NCBI GenBank assembly: GCA_043804925.1
Contig: JAZDIP010000098.1
Span: 1 to 33,897, forward strand
Source: ChocPot-Mid sp043804925
GTDB lineage: Bacteria > Bacteroidota > Ignavibacteria > Kapaibacteriales > UBA2268
Reading direction: 5' to 3'
Length of the DNA: 33,897 nucleotides
A program made the position numbers and the translations under genes. Under the pieces are notes generated by a model. The model saw nothing but the letters and a program-made list of their open reading frames with translations, had not been told where the DNA came from and ran no database searches. Shown piece after piece: positions 18,142 through 26,658 of the stretch (positions within the stretch are counted from its first letter, which is position 1; every line of letters starts with the position of its first letter).

Positions 18142-20022
18142 TCACATCATCCTACCAAACCGTCTGTCCAGTTCCGGTATTGTGAATTCGATAATGACAG
18201 GTCTGCCGTGAGGACAAACATAAGGCATAGAGCAATTGAAAAGGTCGTCAATCAGTTTTTTCATTTCTTCCGGACTTAAATATTTCCCTGTTTTAATAGC
18301 CGCTTTGCAACTGAATGATGCGGCTAAATTATCTCTGCTTGTACTTTCCCTGATTCTGTTTTCCTCGTCATATTGTTCCAAAATTTCAATTAAGGATTGA
18401 GCTTCGGCTCCTGTAATTACATCGAGAGGAACAGCATTAATTCTGATTTTACTAGTGTCTGTATCATCAAATACAAATCCAAGGTTTTTAACATCTTCCC
18501 CGAGTTCTTTCAATAAAAGTTTTTGGGATGAATCAAGTTCTATATCAATTGGAAATAACAAATCCTGAGAATTTGCAAATTCATTATTCATTGCTTTTAA
18601 TGCCTTTTCGTATAATATTCTCTCGTGTGCGGCATGCTGGTCAACTATGATAAAACCTTTGTCTGTTTGGGTACATATATATTTTTTGTGAACCTGCCAA
18701 AACATTTGAACGGGTTTGTCGAAATCCGAACGTGTTAGCGTCTCGTTTTTTCCGGATTCACTTTGCTTCTTATTAAACAAGTAATCGAAAGCTGAAATAT
18801 CAAACCTTTTATTCTCTGAAGCATCTGAAGAAAAATCCCTGTTCTTTTGAAATCCAGGTGAAGAACTAAATTGTGGTTTCTGCTCTCTGTTAATCGGGTC
18901 TGTAGAAACAACTTCACCTGTCAATTTATTAACCATAATGAATTTATTGTCTTCATCATTGATTTTTGCAAAAGGTGATTGTGCTTCCTGACTTTTTAAA
19001 ACAATTTCAGGAGCAAGGTTGACACCCTGCAATGCCTGACTGACTGCTTTAAATAAAGCATTGTAGATATACTTTTCATCTTCGAATTTGACTTCATGCT
19101 TTTGAGGATGCACATTCACATCAACATTTTTTGGGTCAAGCATAATATTCAAAACGTAAAAAGGGTGTGCTCTTTTCTCAAGCAAATGCTCAAAAGATGC
19201 AAAAATTGCATGACTCAATGATTTGCTTATTATGCTTCTATTATTCAAAAACAAATACTGTCCCGTTCTCGATTGCTTTGCGATTAACGGCTCTCCAATA
19301 TAACCTTGAATCTTCAATAAGTCTGTTTGAAAATCAACAGGAATTAATGAACTTGCAATATTTTTACCTAAAATACTTTCTATCCTCATGGCTTGTTCTG
19401 AAGGTAAAGCATCAAAAATCAGGTTTTCATTATCATAAAATGTAAATCTGATATCAGGTCTTATTAATGCAAACTTAATCATAGTATCTGAAATATACCG
19501 GAATTCGGTTAAATCCGATTTCAGGAATTTACGTCTTGCCGGAACATTATAAAATAGGTTTCTAACAAAAACCTGAGTACCGGAATCAATATTAATAGGT
19601 GAAATTATTTCGTTCTTCATTGGTTCAACTGTAAGCTTCCAACCATGTTCGTCTTTCTGTTTTCTGCTGCGTATTTCTAAAAGTGCGATTGATGCAATTG
19701 AAGCTAATGCTTCTCCTCTAAAACCATATGTCCTTATTTCTTCGAGGTCATCTGCTGAAATTATTTTACTTGTTGCATGACGTTTAATGCTTAATGCCAA
19801 GTCATCTTTACTGATACCAGAGCCATTGTCAACAACATGGATCAGTTGTTTGCCGGACATCTTAACAACAACAGCAATTTCGGTTGCTCCTGCGTCTAAT
19901 GAATTTTCGACTAACTCTTTTACAACAGATTCAGGCCTTTGAACGACTTCACCTGCCGCAATCTGATTGGCAATGAAATCAGGCAGAATTATTATTTTAT
20001 TTTGATTATCCAATTTTTCCAA
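18142..20022 (-). CDS. mutL: DNA mismatch repair protein MutL
   Basis: A 626-residue mismatch-repair ATPase that links MutS to downstream repair. The GHKL ATPase motifs are intact: ELVENSLDAGAT, VDNGSGI and TYGFRGEALASI within the first 110 residues, after the family opening LPDFIANQIAAGEVVQRPESV. The C-terminal domain carries the metal-binding endonuclease motif DQHA-x2-E-x4-E (residues 461-472), with SFSCKAAIKTGK and CPHGRP near the end. This indicates the nicking type of MutL used by bacteria without MutH. The linker (about 350-440) is poorly conserved and polar. Its leader abuts the palindromic array that belongs to the Fic gene. Confidence 0.96.
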   Translation of the reverse strand: MEKLDNQNKIIILPDFIANQIAAGEVVQRPESVVKELVENSLDAGATEIAVVVKMSGKQLIHVVDNGSGISKDDLALSIKRHATSKIISADDLEEIRTYGFRGEALASIASIALLEIRSRKQKDEHGWKLTVEPMKNEIISPINIDSGTQVFVRNLFYNVPARRKFLKSDLTEFRYISDTMIKFALIRPDIRFTFYDNENLIFDALPSEQAMRIESILGKNIASSLIPVDFQTDLLKIQGYIGEPLIAKQSRTGQYLFLNNRSIISKSLSHAIFASFEHLLEKRAHPFYVLNIMLDPKNVDVNVHPQKHEVKFEDEKYIYNALFKAVSQALQGVNLAPEIVLKSQEAQSPFAKINDEDNKFIMVNKLTGEVVSTDPINREQKPQFSSSPGFQKNRDFSSDASENKRFDISAFDYLFNKKQSESGKNETLTRSDFDKPVQMFWQVHKKYICTQTDKGFIIVDQHAAHERILYEKALKAMNNEFANSQDLLFPIDIELDSSQKLLLKELGEDVKNLGFVFDDTDTSKIRINAVPLDVITGAEAQSLIEILEQYDEENRIRESTSRDNLAASFSCKAAIKTGKYLSPEEMKKLIDDLFNCSMPYVCPHGRPVIIEFTIPELDRRFGRMM

Positions 20023-20066
20023 TTTGTAAAATTAATTTTTCCAATATACTAAAGACTGAGAATGTG

Positions 20067-20302
20067 AGGAAATAATAAATATTATATTTGCAGATGTGCA
20101 ATTATAAATTTCTATATTTGCAGATAATCGTTTTAATGCAATTATAAATTATTATATTTGCAGATATACAATTATAAATTATCATGTTTGCAGATATACG
20201 ATTAAGTGCAATTATAAATTATTTTATTTGCAGTTATTTCGATAAATTTTCGTATATTTGCAGTTAGATGGTAATGTGCAATTATAAAATAATATATTAT
20301 AG
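20067..20302 (+). repeat. Array of seven 26-base palindromic sites upstream of the Fic gene
   Basis: Sites start at 20067, 20097, 20137, 20167, 20207, 20237 and 20277, so the steps are 30, 40, 30, 40, 30 and 40 bases. The consensus site has half-sites TGCAATTATAA and TTATATTTGCA, nearly reverse complements of one another. Sites at 20097, 20137, 20167 and 20207 are well kept. Those at 20067 and 20237 have a weak left half, and the one at 20277 a weak right half, 10 bases before the Fic start. The array equals 3.3 copies of a 70-base double unit. The right half-site TATATTTG also matches the TAnnTTTG promoter box. The likely role is an operator for the Fic gene; this is inference. Confidence 0.85.
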
Positions 20303-20311
20303 GATTTTTTT

Positions 20312-21445
20312 GTGAACATAAACAATTATAAATCAGGAGTTTATAAGCAACAGTATAAATACAAGAGCTTTTCACCTCAAAAAATAAATATTAAATGGGA
20401 GATTAGTGATTTAGAACTTATCGGACTGTTAAGCAATGCTGATATAAAACTTGGAGAATTGAACGCATTTTCACAACTCATACCGGATATTGATTTTTTT
20501 ATTAAAATGCACGTTAGTAAGGAAGCAACACAAAGTAGTAAAATTGAGGGTACGAGAACAAATATTAAGGAAGTACTTCAAAAGCAGGAAACACTCAACC
20601 CGGAAAAGAGGGATGATTGGCAGGAAGTGCATAACTATATTTCAGCAATGAATTTTTCCATTAAAGAATTAAAAAAACTGCCTGTTTCGACAAGATTAAT
20701 CAAGAAGACACATAAGATATTATTGTCGGGGAGCAGAGGAAAAAACAAGCAACCGGGAGAATATCGAAAAAGTCAAAATTGGATAGGTGGAGCATCTATA
20801 AATGATGCGGTATTTGTTCCTCCTCATCACGAAGAAATAAATGAGTTGATAAGCGATTTGGAGAAGTTTCTTAACAATGATAGAGACAATTTACCTTATT
20901 TAATAAAAGCAGGAATCTCTCATTATCAATTTGAAACGATCCATCCTTTCTTAGATGGTAATGGCAGAATTGGAAGATTATTGATAACTCTTTATCTGAT
21001 TGATAATGGTTTATTAATAAAGCCATGTTTGTATTTATCTGATTATTTTGAAAAAAACAGAAACTTATATTATGATAATTTAACGAGAGCAAGAACTCAT
21101 AATGACCTGAAACAGTGGTTGATTTTTTTTCTTGAAGGAATTTATCAAACTTCACAAAGTGCAATTGATACATTCAAAAAGATAATTGAACTAAGGGAAA
21201 ATGTTGAAAAAAAGAAAATTGCAACATTGGGAAAAAGAATAAAAATAGCCCTATTGTTAATGAATCATTTGTATTCTAAGCCGCTAATTGAGCCAATGGA
21301 AGCTGCTGAAGTACTGAAAGTCAATATTTCTACGGCAAACAGACTGATTGATGAGTTGGTAAAACTTAGCATTTTAGAAGAAATAACAGGATTTAAGCGA
21401 AACAGGATTTTCATTTTCAAAGAATACCTCGATTTATTCGGATAG
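20312..21445 (+). CDS. Class II Fic protein with C-terminal winged-helix region
   Basis: A 377-residue Fic-family enzyme, expected to transfer AMP from ATP to a target protein. The active-site loop HPFLDGNGR is intact at residues 211-219, including the catalytic His211. The inhibitory helix motif S-x3-E-G is present N-terminal to it (S75 to E79-G80 in SSKIEGT), so it is a self-inhibited class II Fic. The C-terminal 80 residues (EPMEAAEVLKVNISTANRLIDELVKLSILEE) read as a winged helix, as in SoFic and BtFic. The start codon is GTG at 20312, with AGGA about 8 bases upstream. No partner antitoxin gene adjoins it. Palindromic arrays flank it on both sides, suggesting autoregulation. The cellular target is unknown. 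Confidence 0.9.
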   Translation: MNINNYKSGVYKQQYKYKSFSPQKINIKWEISDLELIGLLSNADIKLGELNAFSQLIPDIDFFIKMHVSKEATQSSKIEGTRTNIKEVLQKQETLNPEKRDDWQEVHNYISAMNFSIKELKKLPVSTRLIKKTHKILLSGSRGKNKQPGEYRKSQNWIGGASINDAVFVPPHHEEINELISDLEKFLNNDRDNLPYLIKAGISHYQFETIHPFLDGNGRIGRLLITLYLIDNGLLIKPCLYLSDYFEKNRNLYYDNLTRARTHNDLKQWLIFFLEGIYQTSQSAIDTFKKIIELRENVEKKKIATLGKRIKIALLLMNHLYSKPLIEPMEAAEVLKVNISTANRLIDELVKLSILEEITGFKRNRIFIFKEYLDLFG

Positions 21446-21450
21446 ACATA

Positions 21451-21521
21451 TTAACTGCAATTATAAATTATTATATTTGCAGTTAATTGTTTAACTGCAA
21501 TTATAATTTCTCACAATTTAA
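21451..21521 (+). repeat. Two further palindromic sites downstream of the Fic gene
   Basis: The same 26-base site recurs at 21456-21481 and, with a degenerate right half, at 21496-21521, again 40 bases apart. The first is the most perfect of all: its arms extend outward to TTAACTGCAA and TTGCAGTTAA (21451-21486). The linker between the two sites contains another inverted repeat, CAGTTAA and TTAACTG. The array begins 5 bases after the Fic stop codon. Region 21522-21711 shows nothing further that can be supported. Confidence 0.8.
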
Positions 21522-21711
21522 TCATTAAATTCATTTTCTTTTAAGTATCTGATTGTATTACTGTCATAGATAGAGTAATAGTTGGAATTAGTGTAATAAT
21601 TAAAGTTATAACTATAAGTGTAACATTTGATTTCACAATACGTTATATTTACAAAGAACAAAAGTGAAATGTGAGAAAAAAAATGAAAAAGGAAAGAAAT
21701 AGAACTCTGAA

Positions 21712-21745
21712 TGAAAAAGAAAAGAACCTTTGCAAGAAACAAAGG
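21712..21745 (-). terminator. Rho-independent terminator after tRNA-Leu
   Basis: On the minus strand CCTTTG and CAAAGG (21740-21745 and 21727-21732) form a 6-base stem with a 7-base loop, followed by a T-rich run (complement of 21712-21726). It lies 17 bases past the tRNA 3' end. Confidence 0.5.
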
Positions 21746-21761
21746 ACATTTTCAGTTTCAG

Positions 21762-21845
21762 TACTCGGAGAGGGACTTGAACCCTCACGAACCGAAGTTC
21801 ACAGGATTTTAAGTCCTGTGCGTCTACCTATTCCGCCATCCGAGC
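21762..21845 (-). tRNA. tRNA-Leu (anticodon TAA)
   Basis: The minus strand gives an 84-base class II tRNA. The acceptor stem GCTCGGA pairs with TCCGAGT, the anticodon arm is CAGGA-CTTAAAA-TCCTG with anticodon TAA, a long variable arm (GTGAACTTCGGTTCGT region) follows, and the T arm is AGGG-TTCAAGT-CCCT. The discriminator base is A, and the CCA end is not encoded. An open frame on the plus strand across this gene is spurious. The stretch 21846-22034 beyond it holds no recognisable gene. Confidence 0.95.
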
Positions 21846-22034
21846 ACAGTCATTTGACTGAAAAAAAATACAAAATTAGCTATAATTTTAGTTTCTTAAA
21901 AATATTTTTGAAAAAAAATGTATTAAAGTTGGAGAACAATTATTTAGATTGTAATTTAAACTATTTAACGGTTAGAAATGTCTATTAATAAAAAATATGT
22001 AGTTAAACCATTTGCCGAAAAGGGGGAAAGAAAA

Positions 22035-23315
22035 ATGAAAAAGCATTATACCTCACTAATTATGTTGATTTTTGCAGTTTTGCTAATAACGAGCTGCACA
22101 ACATACAACACACGTCAAGAATATTTCGGATATAAGAATAATCCGCAAATAACCGACGTTCCCGATAAAGTTGTAAAACTTGGAAAAAGCGAGTCCAAAT
22201 GGAAAAATCCTTTGGCTGAGGAAAACCTACAGGAAGAAAATCAGCAAAACACTGACGTTGTTTACTATAATTACAATTCCACTGTTTATGTACCGGTAAT
22301 TGTCCCTTGGTGGAACAGATATTATGACTGGGTAGTTTACTATGACCCGATTTTCTCATACCACTGGAGATGCGGATACTATTGGGGATGGGACTGGTAT
22401 TCACCTTGGTATGACTATCATCCCTATTACGGATATGCATGGGGTCCTTATTATGGCGGTTATTACCATCATCCACACTATTTTGGATATTATGACTGGT
22501 ATCATCAGCCATATTATTCTAACTATTGGAATAATAGAAATGTTGAAAGAACAACCAGAAGATTTGGTCCCGGAAGGAATGATTCATATCAGTCTGCCGG
22601 CAGAAATGCGGCTTACAGTTCAAGAACCAGTTCGAGAACGACAAACCCAAGCTATGCAACTGCGAGTTACGGTAGAGATGGAAGTTCCACCAATAGCTCC
22701 GGTAGAAACTATATGAGAAATATATCAACCGGAAGAAGTGTTTCATCTATTGAAAATACAGGTACAAGAACTTATACCAGAACAGTATATGACAACAATA
22801 TATCCAACTCATATAGTTCAGATAACTCAAGAAGTAATTCAAGAACAAGCAGTAGTACAAACAACAGTTCATGGAATTCAAGTTCTTTAAACAATACAAG
22901 AACGGGTGTACGAAGCTCGGAGCAAACATCAAGTTTGGGCAATAAATTCTCGGCACCAAATGCAAATACAAGAAGCAATTCGGAAACAACGGTAAATACA
23001 AATTCTTCCGGAAGCGGATTCAGAAGCAGTTATCCATCAGGTTCCGGGAGTTCTTCAAGCCCTGCAGTACGCTCTTCAGGTTCGTCAAGTTCAAGTTCTT
23101 CGGGCTCCTCGTATCGTTCAGGTTCGAGTTCATCATCACCCTCATCATCCGGTTCGAGCAGTGGCGGATACCGTTCATCTGGTTCGAGTAGCGGTTCAAG
23201 AAGTTCCGGAACCAGTTCAGGTGGAGGTTCTCGTGGTGGAGGTTCAAGTTCCGGCGGTTCAAAAGGCGGTTCTAGTTCAGGAGGACGTTCAAGTGGTGGA
23301 GGAAGAGGAAGATAA
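22035..23315 (+). CDS. Lipoprotein with Tyr/Trp-rich core and Ser/Gly-rich tail
   Basis: A 426-residue exported protein with a type II signal peptide (lipobox LITSC, Cys21). Residues about 75-165 are unusually rich in Tyr, Trp, His, Pro and Gly (WWNRYYDWVVYYDP, YYWGWDWYSPWYDYHPYYGY). The rest is a low-complexity Ser/Asn/Thr then Ser/Gly/Arg tail ending in GGRSSGGGRGR. No catalytic domain is visible. Such proteins occur in Bacteroidota surface loci and are probably structural; function is unknown. ATG 22035 is chosen over 21978 because a strong AGGGGGAAAG precedes it and the signal peptide starts there. It may be co-transcribed with the porin gene 84 bases on. Confidence 0.65.
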   Translation: MKKHYTSLIMLIFAVLLITSCTTYNTRQEYFGYKNNPQITDVPDKVVKLGKSESKWKNPLAEENLQEENQQNTDVVYYNYNSTVYVPVIVPWWNRYYDWVVYYDPIFSYHWRCGYYWGWDWYSPWYDYHPYYGYAWGPYYGGYYHHPHYFGYYDWYHQPYYSNYWNNRNVERTTRRFGPGRNDSYQSAGRNAAYSSRTSSRTTNPSYATASYGRDGSSTNSSGRNYMRNISTGRSVSSIENTGTRTYTRTVYDNNISNSYSSDNSRSNSRTSSSTNNSSWNSSSLNNTRTGVRSSEQTSSLGNKFSAPNANTRSNSETTVNTNSSGSGFRSSYPSGSGSSSSPAVRSSGSSSSSSSGSSYRSGSSSSSPSSSGSSSGGYRSSGSSSGSRSSGTSSGGGSRGGGSSSGGSKGGSSSGGRSSGGGRGR

Positions 23316-23324
23316 TCCTTAATA

Positions 23325-23370
23325 ATTGTTAATGGTCAATTGTTAATGGTTAATGGTTAATTGCTAATTA
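23325..23370 (+). repeat. Short TTAATGGT repeats
   Basis: TTAATGGT occurs three times (23329, 23343, 23350) with related ATTGTTAAT and TTAATTGCTAATT elements, filling most of the gap between the lipoprotein and porin genes. Similar AT-rich repeats are common between genes in this group of bacteria; no function is proposed. Confidence 0.5.
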
Positions 23371-23399
23371 AGGAAGAATAAGCATTAAGGGAGAAAAAG

Positions 23400-24845
23400 A
23401 TGAAAAAGATGGTTATAGTAATATGGCTTTTAATTAGTACAAACGTTGCTTTTGGACAGAACATTGAAGACGCATTAAGATTCTCAAGTTCAAATGCAAT
23501 TATATCGGCAAGGGCAGGAGGCCTGGGTACCTCATACCTCGGAATAGCCGATGACTATTCTTCTCTTGCCTTTAATCCTGCAGGCATCGCCCTGATTGAT
23601 AAAGGTGAAATTTCCGTAGGTTTTGGATTTATGGCTAATAAAACCGAAACTTCTTTTATTGGTACTGTTAATCCTTTAAACACAAATGATGCTTATATGA
23701 GTAATTTTGGTATCGTAGCTCCATTCAAAACGGATGCAGGAAATGCAGCTATTGCTATTGGTCATTATATGGAAAGTAATTTTGATAATTCAATGGATTT
23801 TGAAGCTTTTAATCCATATTCATCCTATATTAAGTCTATAGCCGATAATGCTTATGAAAACGGTTTGGCTTGGGACGAAAACCTTGCGAGCTATTTATGG
23901 CTGTCAGATGACTACAATTACACACCTGTAAAGGATAGAGTATATCAACAAGCCATGATAAGTGAAAACGGTGGATTGCATAACTTAACAGGAGGAATTG
24001 CTTTTGAACTTACTCAATTTCTTTCAGCCGGATTTTCGTTAACCGGAAAGTGGGGAACTTATGAATATTTGAGGGATTATAAGGAATCCGACGTAAATAA
24101 TATTTATCAAAATTTTGATTATGACTATGATAGTGTTAACAATAAATATAGCTTTTATGATTTAGACTTCAGCGAATTCCGTGTTGATGAGTATATTAAA
24201 CAAGACATCTCAGGAGTTACAGGAGCTTTTGGTATACAGGGAAAGGTTGAAAATTTTATGAGGTTCGGATTTACTATTCAATTTCCAACAGCTTATGATA
24301 TTTCCGAGCGTTTCTCACAAAAAGGTGTATCTTACTTTGACAATGGTGATAAAAAGGATACAAATTACAACTACGAAAATTATTATTCGTTTACGTCACC
24401 ATGGATTTTTTCAGGAGGACTATCCTTTCATTTTGAAGGTTTAACCATAACTTCAGGAGTCGAGTTTTCAGATTTGAAACAAATGGAATTTACTGATGCA
24501 AATTTTGACCTTAAAGAAATTAATCTGGATATTAAAAGATTGATGAGCAACCGCTTAAAGTGGGGTATCGGTTTGGAATATGAAATTCCATTTTTACCGG
24601 TTTCTGTTAGAGGTAGTTATAACAGCACAACGGCACCATACGAAAATGATATTGACGGTGCAGAAATAATATCTGCAGCATTTGGAATGGGAATATATTT
24701 AGCGCCCAATGTCAGATTGGACGCATTAGGAAGATGGTCTCAGTACTCGAATATGTGGAATATCTATTCCGGTAATTGGGAAACCGAACTTGTTTTTAAA
24801 CGTTCGGTCCTCGATTTCGGATTGCAATTAACTTATAGATACTGA
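23400..24845 (+). CDS. OmpP1/FadL/TodX-family outer-membrane porin
   Basis: A 481-residue beta-barrel expected to let hydrophobic compounds such as fatty acids cross the outer membrane. A signal peptide covers residues 1-19 (cleavage near AFG-Q). The mature start carries the family pattern ARAGGLGTSYLGIADDYSSLAFNPAGIALI, in which the G-x-A-x(4)-S/A-x(3)-NPAG signature is intact. Amphipathic strands follow to the terminal LTYRY, an aromatic end typical of outer-membrane barrels. AAGGGAG precedes the ATG. The stop codon abuts the convergent mgtE stop with no base between. Substrate unknown. Confidence 0.85.
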   Translation: MKKMVIVIWLLISTNVAFGQNIEDALRFSSSNAIISARAGGLGTSYLGIADDYSSLAFNPAGIALIDKGEISVGFGFMANKTETSFIGTVNPLNTNDAYMSNFGIVAPFKTDAGNAAIAIGHYMESNFDNSMDFEAFNPYSSYIKSIADNAYENGLAWDENLASYLWLSDDYNYTPVKDRVYQQAMISENGGLHNLTGGIAFELTQFLSAGFSLTGKWGTYEYLRDYKESDVNNIYQNFDYDYDSVNNKYSFYDLDFSEFRVDEYIKQDISGVTGAFGIQGKVENFMRFGFTIQFPTAYDISERFSQKGVSYFDNGDKKDTNYNYENYYSFTSPWIFSGGLSFHFEGLTITSGVEFSDLKQMEFTDANFDLKEINLDIKRLMSNRLKWGIGLEYEIPFLPVSVRGSYNSTTAPYENDIDGAEIISAAFGMGIYLAPNVRLDALGRWSQYSNMWNIYSGNWETELVFKRSVLDFGLQLTYRY

Positions 24846-26195
24846 TTATAAGTGCAGTAAATAGGTCGCAATATTAAAATAGATAAATAAACCGGTAATA
24901 TCAGTTAAAGTAGAAATAAAGGGGCTTGAAATTACTGCTGGGTCCAGTTTGAATTTTGATAAAATTAATGGCAGAGATGCACCTATTATATTTGCCCATA
25001 AAACCACAGCTATCATAGATAGGCAAATAACAAGGGCAAAATGAAAATCACCGTTACCAACATAGTAACCCCTGACATAAGCTACAGCACCTAAGAGTGT
25101 ACCTATACATAATCCAACTACCAACTCCTTGCTTAATATTCTAAACCAGTCGTGAAAATCAACATCTCCAATTGCTATACTTCTGATAACTAATGTGGCA
25201 GATTGAGTTCCGGTGTTTCCTCCTGTTCCTATCAGCAAAGGAATGAAAAAAGCAAGTGTTACCATTGCAGACAATGTGTCCGAGTACATCGAAATCACTC
25301 CGGCTGTAAAAAAATTAGCGACAAGCAATATTAAAAGCCATGGAAATCTTTTTCCAACCAATCTTAGGACGGAAGCATTCATATAAGTTTGCTCGACAGG
25401 ACTCATACCGCCTAATTTATGAAAGTCCTCGGTTGTTTCCTCCTGAGAAATATCCATCACATCATCGAATGTTACTATACCAACTAACTGCCCGGTCGAA
25501 TCAACAACCGGTAAAGCTCCAATATCATACTTCTCCATAGCTTTTACAGCTTCTTCCTGGTCATCGAAAGCAGAAACACTGATAACGGTGTAATCCATTA
25601 AGTCTTCTATTATTGCATCTTCTTTTGCCAAAATAAAATTTCTCAATAAAATGTCATCGAGTAACTTCCCTTGCCCATCAACGACATATAACCTGTTGAT
25701 GGTTTCGCTGTCTTTTCCGAATATTCTAATATGTTCCAGAGCTTGTTTAACAGTCCAGTTAGATTTTACGGCAACAAAGTCAGGAGTCATTTGTCTTCCG
25801 ATAGAATCTTCAGGATAGCCCAACAAAAAGCGTGCTTCCATCAAGTCGTCCGGATTGAGCAAATTCAATAGTCTGCGTGTAACTCTTGAAGGCAGTTCCT
25901 CTAATAGTTCCGTTCTATCGTCAGGTGTAAGGTCAGCAAGCAGATTTCTTGTTTCATGGTCTGTTAAATCACGTAAAAGGTCATCCTGTTGCTCGGGTTC
26001 CAAATGTGAAAAGACTTCTGACGCTACATCCCTTGGCAATGTCCTATAAAGCAAAGCCCTATCGGATTTGTCAATATCCAGCAGTAATTCAGCTATCTCC
26101 GGTTCGGGCCAGGAATCGAGACCGCTTTTTAAATCGGTCCATTTCCGCTTTTCAATCAGTTCTATTATTTCCGGTTTTAAAAGTTCTTTCAGCAT
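24846..26195 (-). CDS. mgtE: Magnesium transporter MgtE
   Basis: A 449-residue Mg2+ channel. The N-terminal superhelical MgtE_N domain (LRDLTDHETRNLLADLTPDDRTELLEELP) is followed by two CBS domains (about 130-250; IGRQMTPDFVAVK and EDLMDYTVISVSAFDDQEEAVKAMEKYDIGALPVVD) and a C-terminal membrane domain with five hydrophobic helices. The family signature GTGGNTGTQSATLVIRSIA lies in the membrane part. In known MgtE the soluble domains sense Mg2+ and gate the pore. The gene is complete and of normal length. Confidence 0.96.
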   Translation of the reverse strand: MLKELLKPEIIELIEKRKWTDLKSGLDSWPEPEIAELLLDIDKSDRALLYRTLPRDVASEVFSHLEPEQQDDLLRDLTDHETRNLLADLTPDDRTELLEELPSRVTRRLLNLLNPDDLMEARFLLGYPEDSIGRQMTPDFVAVKSNWTVKQALEHIRIFGKDSETINRLYVVDGQGKLLDDILLRNFILAKEDAIIEDLMDYTVISVSAFDDQEEAVKAMEKYDIGALPVVDSTGQLVGIVTFDDVMDISQEETTEDFHKLGGMSPVEQTYMNASVLRLVGKRFPWLLILLVANFFTAGVISMYSDTLSAMVTLAFFIPLLIGTGGNTGTQSATLVIRSIAIGDVDFHDWFRILSKELVVGLCIGTLLGAVAYVRGYYVGNGDFHFALVICLSMIAVVLWANIIGASLPLILSKFKLDPAVISSPFISTLTDITGLFIYFNIATYLLHL

Positions 26196-26315
26196 CTCAC
26201 CCTCGCTTAATCAATACCGTAATATGAAATTTTCAGATTATTATTTAATAAGACTTACAAAAATACTTGTTTTATTTTTTTTAGAACGAAATATTTTTAA
26301 ATAATCCGAATAATT

Positions 26316-26347
26316 TTTGGTTAAGTTATTAAAAAATCATAATTTTG
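26316..26347 (+). promoter_or_regulatory. Bacteroidota-type promoter of rpsT
   Basis: TTTG (26316-26319) and TAATTTTG (26340-26347), which fits TAnnTTTG, are separated by 20 bases, the spacing expected of the primary sigma factor of Bacteroidota. Transcription would begin near 26353, giving a leader of about 34 bases before ATG 26387. Confidence 0.6.
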
Positions 26348-26386
26348 TAGTTCTAAAAAATATTATAAATAAAAAATTAGGGATTG

Positions 26387-26653
26387 ATGGCACATCATAA
26401 ATCGGCGATAAAGAGAATTAGACAGTCTCGCAAGACAAGACTGTACAACAGGACGAAAAAGAAAACATTGAGGGAAGCTATTAAAAGCGTAAGAACTGCC
26501 GAAACTTACGAAGTTGCTTCAGAGAATTTGAAAAAAGCTTCGAAGATACTCGACAGGGTATCAGCGAAGAAAATAATACCAAAGAACAATGCCGCTAATA
26601 AAAAATCAAAGTTGGCGAAATTTGTCAATTCGATGAAAGTCACAGCAGAATAG
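26387..26653 (+). CDS. rpsT: Small-subunit ribosomal protein S20
   Basis: An 88-residue basic protein that binds 16S rRNA. The sequence MAHHKSAIKRIRQSRKTRLYN, then KKTLREAIKSVRT and ASKILDRVSAKKIIPKNNAANKKSKLAKF is diagnostic for S20. ATG 26387 is used rather than the adjoining TTG 26384, since the family begins M-A-x-H-K-S-A. TAGGGA lies upstream. A tRNA-Arg gene follows 5 bases after the stop and may share the transcript. Confidence 0.95.
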   Translation: MAHHKSAIKRIRQSRKTRLYNRTKKKTLREAIKSVRTAETYEVASENLKKASKILDRVSAKKIIPKNNAANKKSKLAKFVNSMKVTAE

Positions 26654-26658
26654 GATTA

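Noticed and set aside
20067..20302. CRISPR array
   Set aside because: Units are palindromic AT-rich sites separated by only 4 or 14 bases, with no spacer-like unique sequences of constant length and no cas genes nearby.
21518..21742. 74-residue minus-strand frame rich in Tyr, Asn and Phe
   Set aside because: Low-complexity translation of AT-rich DNA with no plausible ribosome site, overlapping the tRNA-Leu terminator.
21671..21988. 105-residue plus-strand open frame
   Set aside because: It runs through tRNA-Leu in antisense; the residues EGLEPSRTEVHRILSPVRL are the usual artefact of translating a tRNA-Leu complement.
22060..22512. 150-residue minus-strand frame, and several others opposite 22035-23315
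   Set aside because: They are shadows of the low-complexity lipoprotein gene, which has a signal peptide and a good ribosome site.
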